A DNA stretch of 64,000 bases from Monarcha castaneiventris obscurior (Eukaryota; Chordata; Aves; Passeriformes; Monarchidae): NCBI GenBank assembly GCA_026261815.1, contig JAMPIT010000894.1, positions 56,460,147-56,524,146 of the forward strand. Direction: 5' to 3'. The first letter of the stretch is position 1. Each line of letters opens with the position of its first letter. This document shows positions 63,291 through 64,000 of this stretch, piece after piece. The notes under the pieces were generated by a model. The model saw only the letters and a list, made by a program, of their open reading frames with translations, was not told the origin of the DNA and made no database searches. Made by a program: the position numbers and the translations under genes.

Positions 63291-64000
63291 AAATGGCGTT
63301 AGGGACGTCCTGTTCTCTGTCACATGTCAGATGCGAGATGTTCAATCCGAGCCCGTGCCCCGTGGCCCCCGGGCAAGCGGCGGACGGCGGGGCCTTTCTT
63401 ATCTTGGGGTTTAAGGGGCGCGAAGCCCTGCGGTGCCCACCTGCCTCCCGCCCAGGGCCGATTTAGCCAAAGCTCCGCCAATCCCGGCTTTTTCCAGATG
63501 AAAACCTCGCGGCTCCGCGGCTCAGAGCAGAAAAGAAATTTCTCCCCTTGGCCGCTGCCGGCCGCAGAGATGGCCCCCACCCCACCTGCAGCCCGAGGGA
63601 GGCGGTGCGGGTGCCGCTCCGTGGCTATCCCGGTGCCCGGGATGGCCCCCCTGGAGCGGGCCGAAAGTCCCAAACGCGGCCCCGCTCGGCTCTGGCGCCG
63701 AGGGGCGGCCCGGGCTGGTGCGGGGCCCGAGGCCGGGTACCTGCTCCCCCCGCAGTCATTCCCCGGCTCCAGCCCCCCGCAGCAGGAGGACGAGGCGGGG
63801 CGGGGGCCGAGGGTCTCTCCTGGGGCGTCGCGCTCAGGAGACTCCAAACGGGGCACAGCGGGGCTTAGCTCAAGTAGCGGAGTTCCGCTCCCAGCCCTCT
63901 CCCAGTGCTTTCCACGACGCCCGGCCTGCCCGAAAGCCTCTCGGGGCTCCCTTGGGAGGCTGGAGCCAGCTCGGGCTCCGCCGCTGAGCCGCGGCCGGCG

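Overview
The window is vertebrate nuclear DNA, most likely from a bird. The support is degraded CR1 LINE fragments with typical avian/sauropsid 3' ends, compact introns, and protein segments of two vertebrate genes that read as sauropsid orthologues. The species cannot be named from the sequence. There is no prokaryotic or viral gene content.

Two genes are present, head to head and both cut by the window edges. At the left (minus strand, 52-3176) are the first four coding exons of EIF3M, translation initiation factor eIF3 subunit m, covering residues 1-146 in exact frame. At the right (plus strand, from about 54.1 kb) are the promoter and coding exons 1-3 of WT1, the Wilms tumour transcription factor (residues 1-205 plus two bases of the next codon). 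The zinc-finger exons lie beyond the right edge. The divergent EIF3M-WT1 order matches the conserved vertebrate arrangement at human 11p13.

Layout: 1-3176 EIF3M exons and introns; 3000-3720 EIF3M CpG island, with a G-rich 14-15 bp minisatellite just upstream of the promoter; about 3.7-49.6 kb gene-free, mostly AT-rich intergenic DNA with CR1 fragments, a 49-unit GATA microsatellite, a dinucleotide repeat, pentamer arrays and several small hairpins; 49.6-54.3 kb a broad, interrupted CpG domain leading into the WT1 promoter; 54.3-59.6 kb WT1 exons 1-3; 59.6-64.0 kb WT1 intron 3, with alternating CpG-rich and AT-rich candidate regulatory blocks.

The strongest observations are these. (1) An in-frame CTG 59 codons upstream of the WT1 ATG opens an extension resembling the CUG-initiated N-terminus known from mammals. 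(2) A long foldback (14 bp perfect arms continuing inward) lies in WT1 intron 1. (3) Complementary U-rich/A-rich and GU-rich/AC-rich tracts flank WT1 exons 2-3. (4) A potentially quadruplex-forming minisatellite sits at the EIF3M promoter. (5) A possible TATA/CRE-bearing element lies in WT1 intron 3. I found no convincing third protein-coding gene, tRNA or rRNA.
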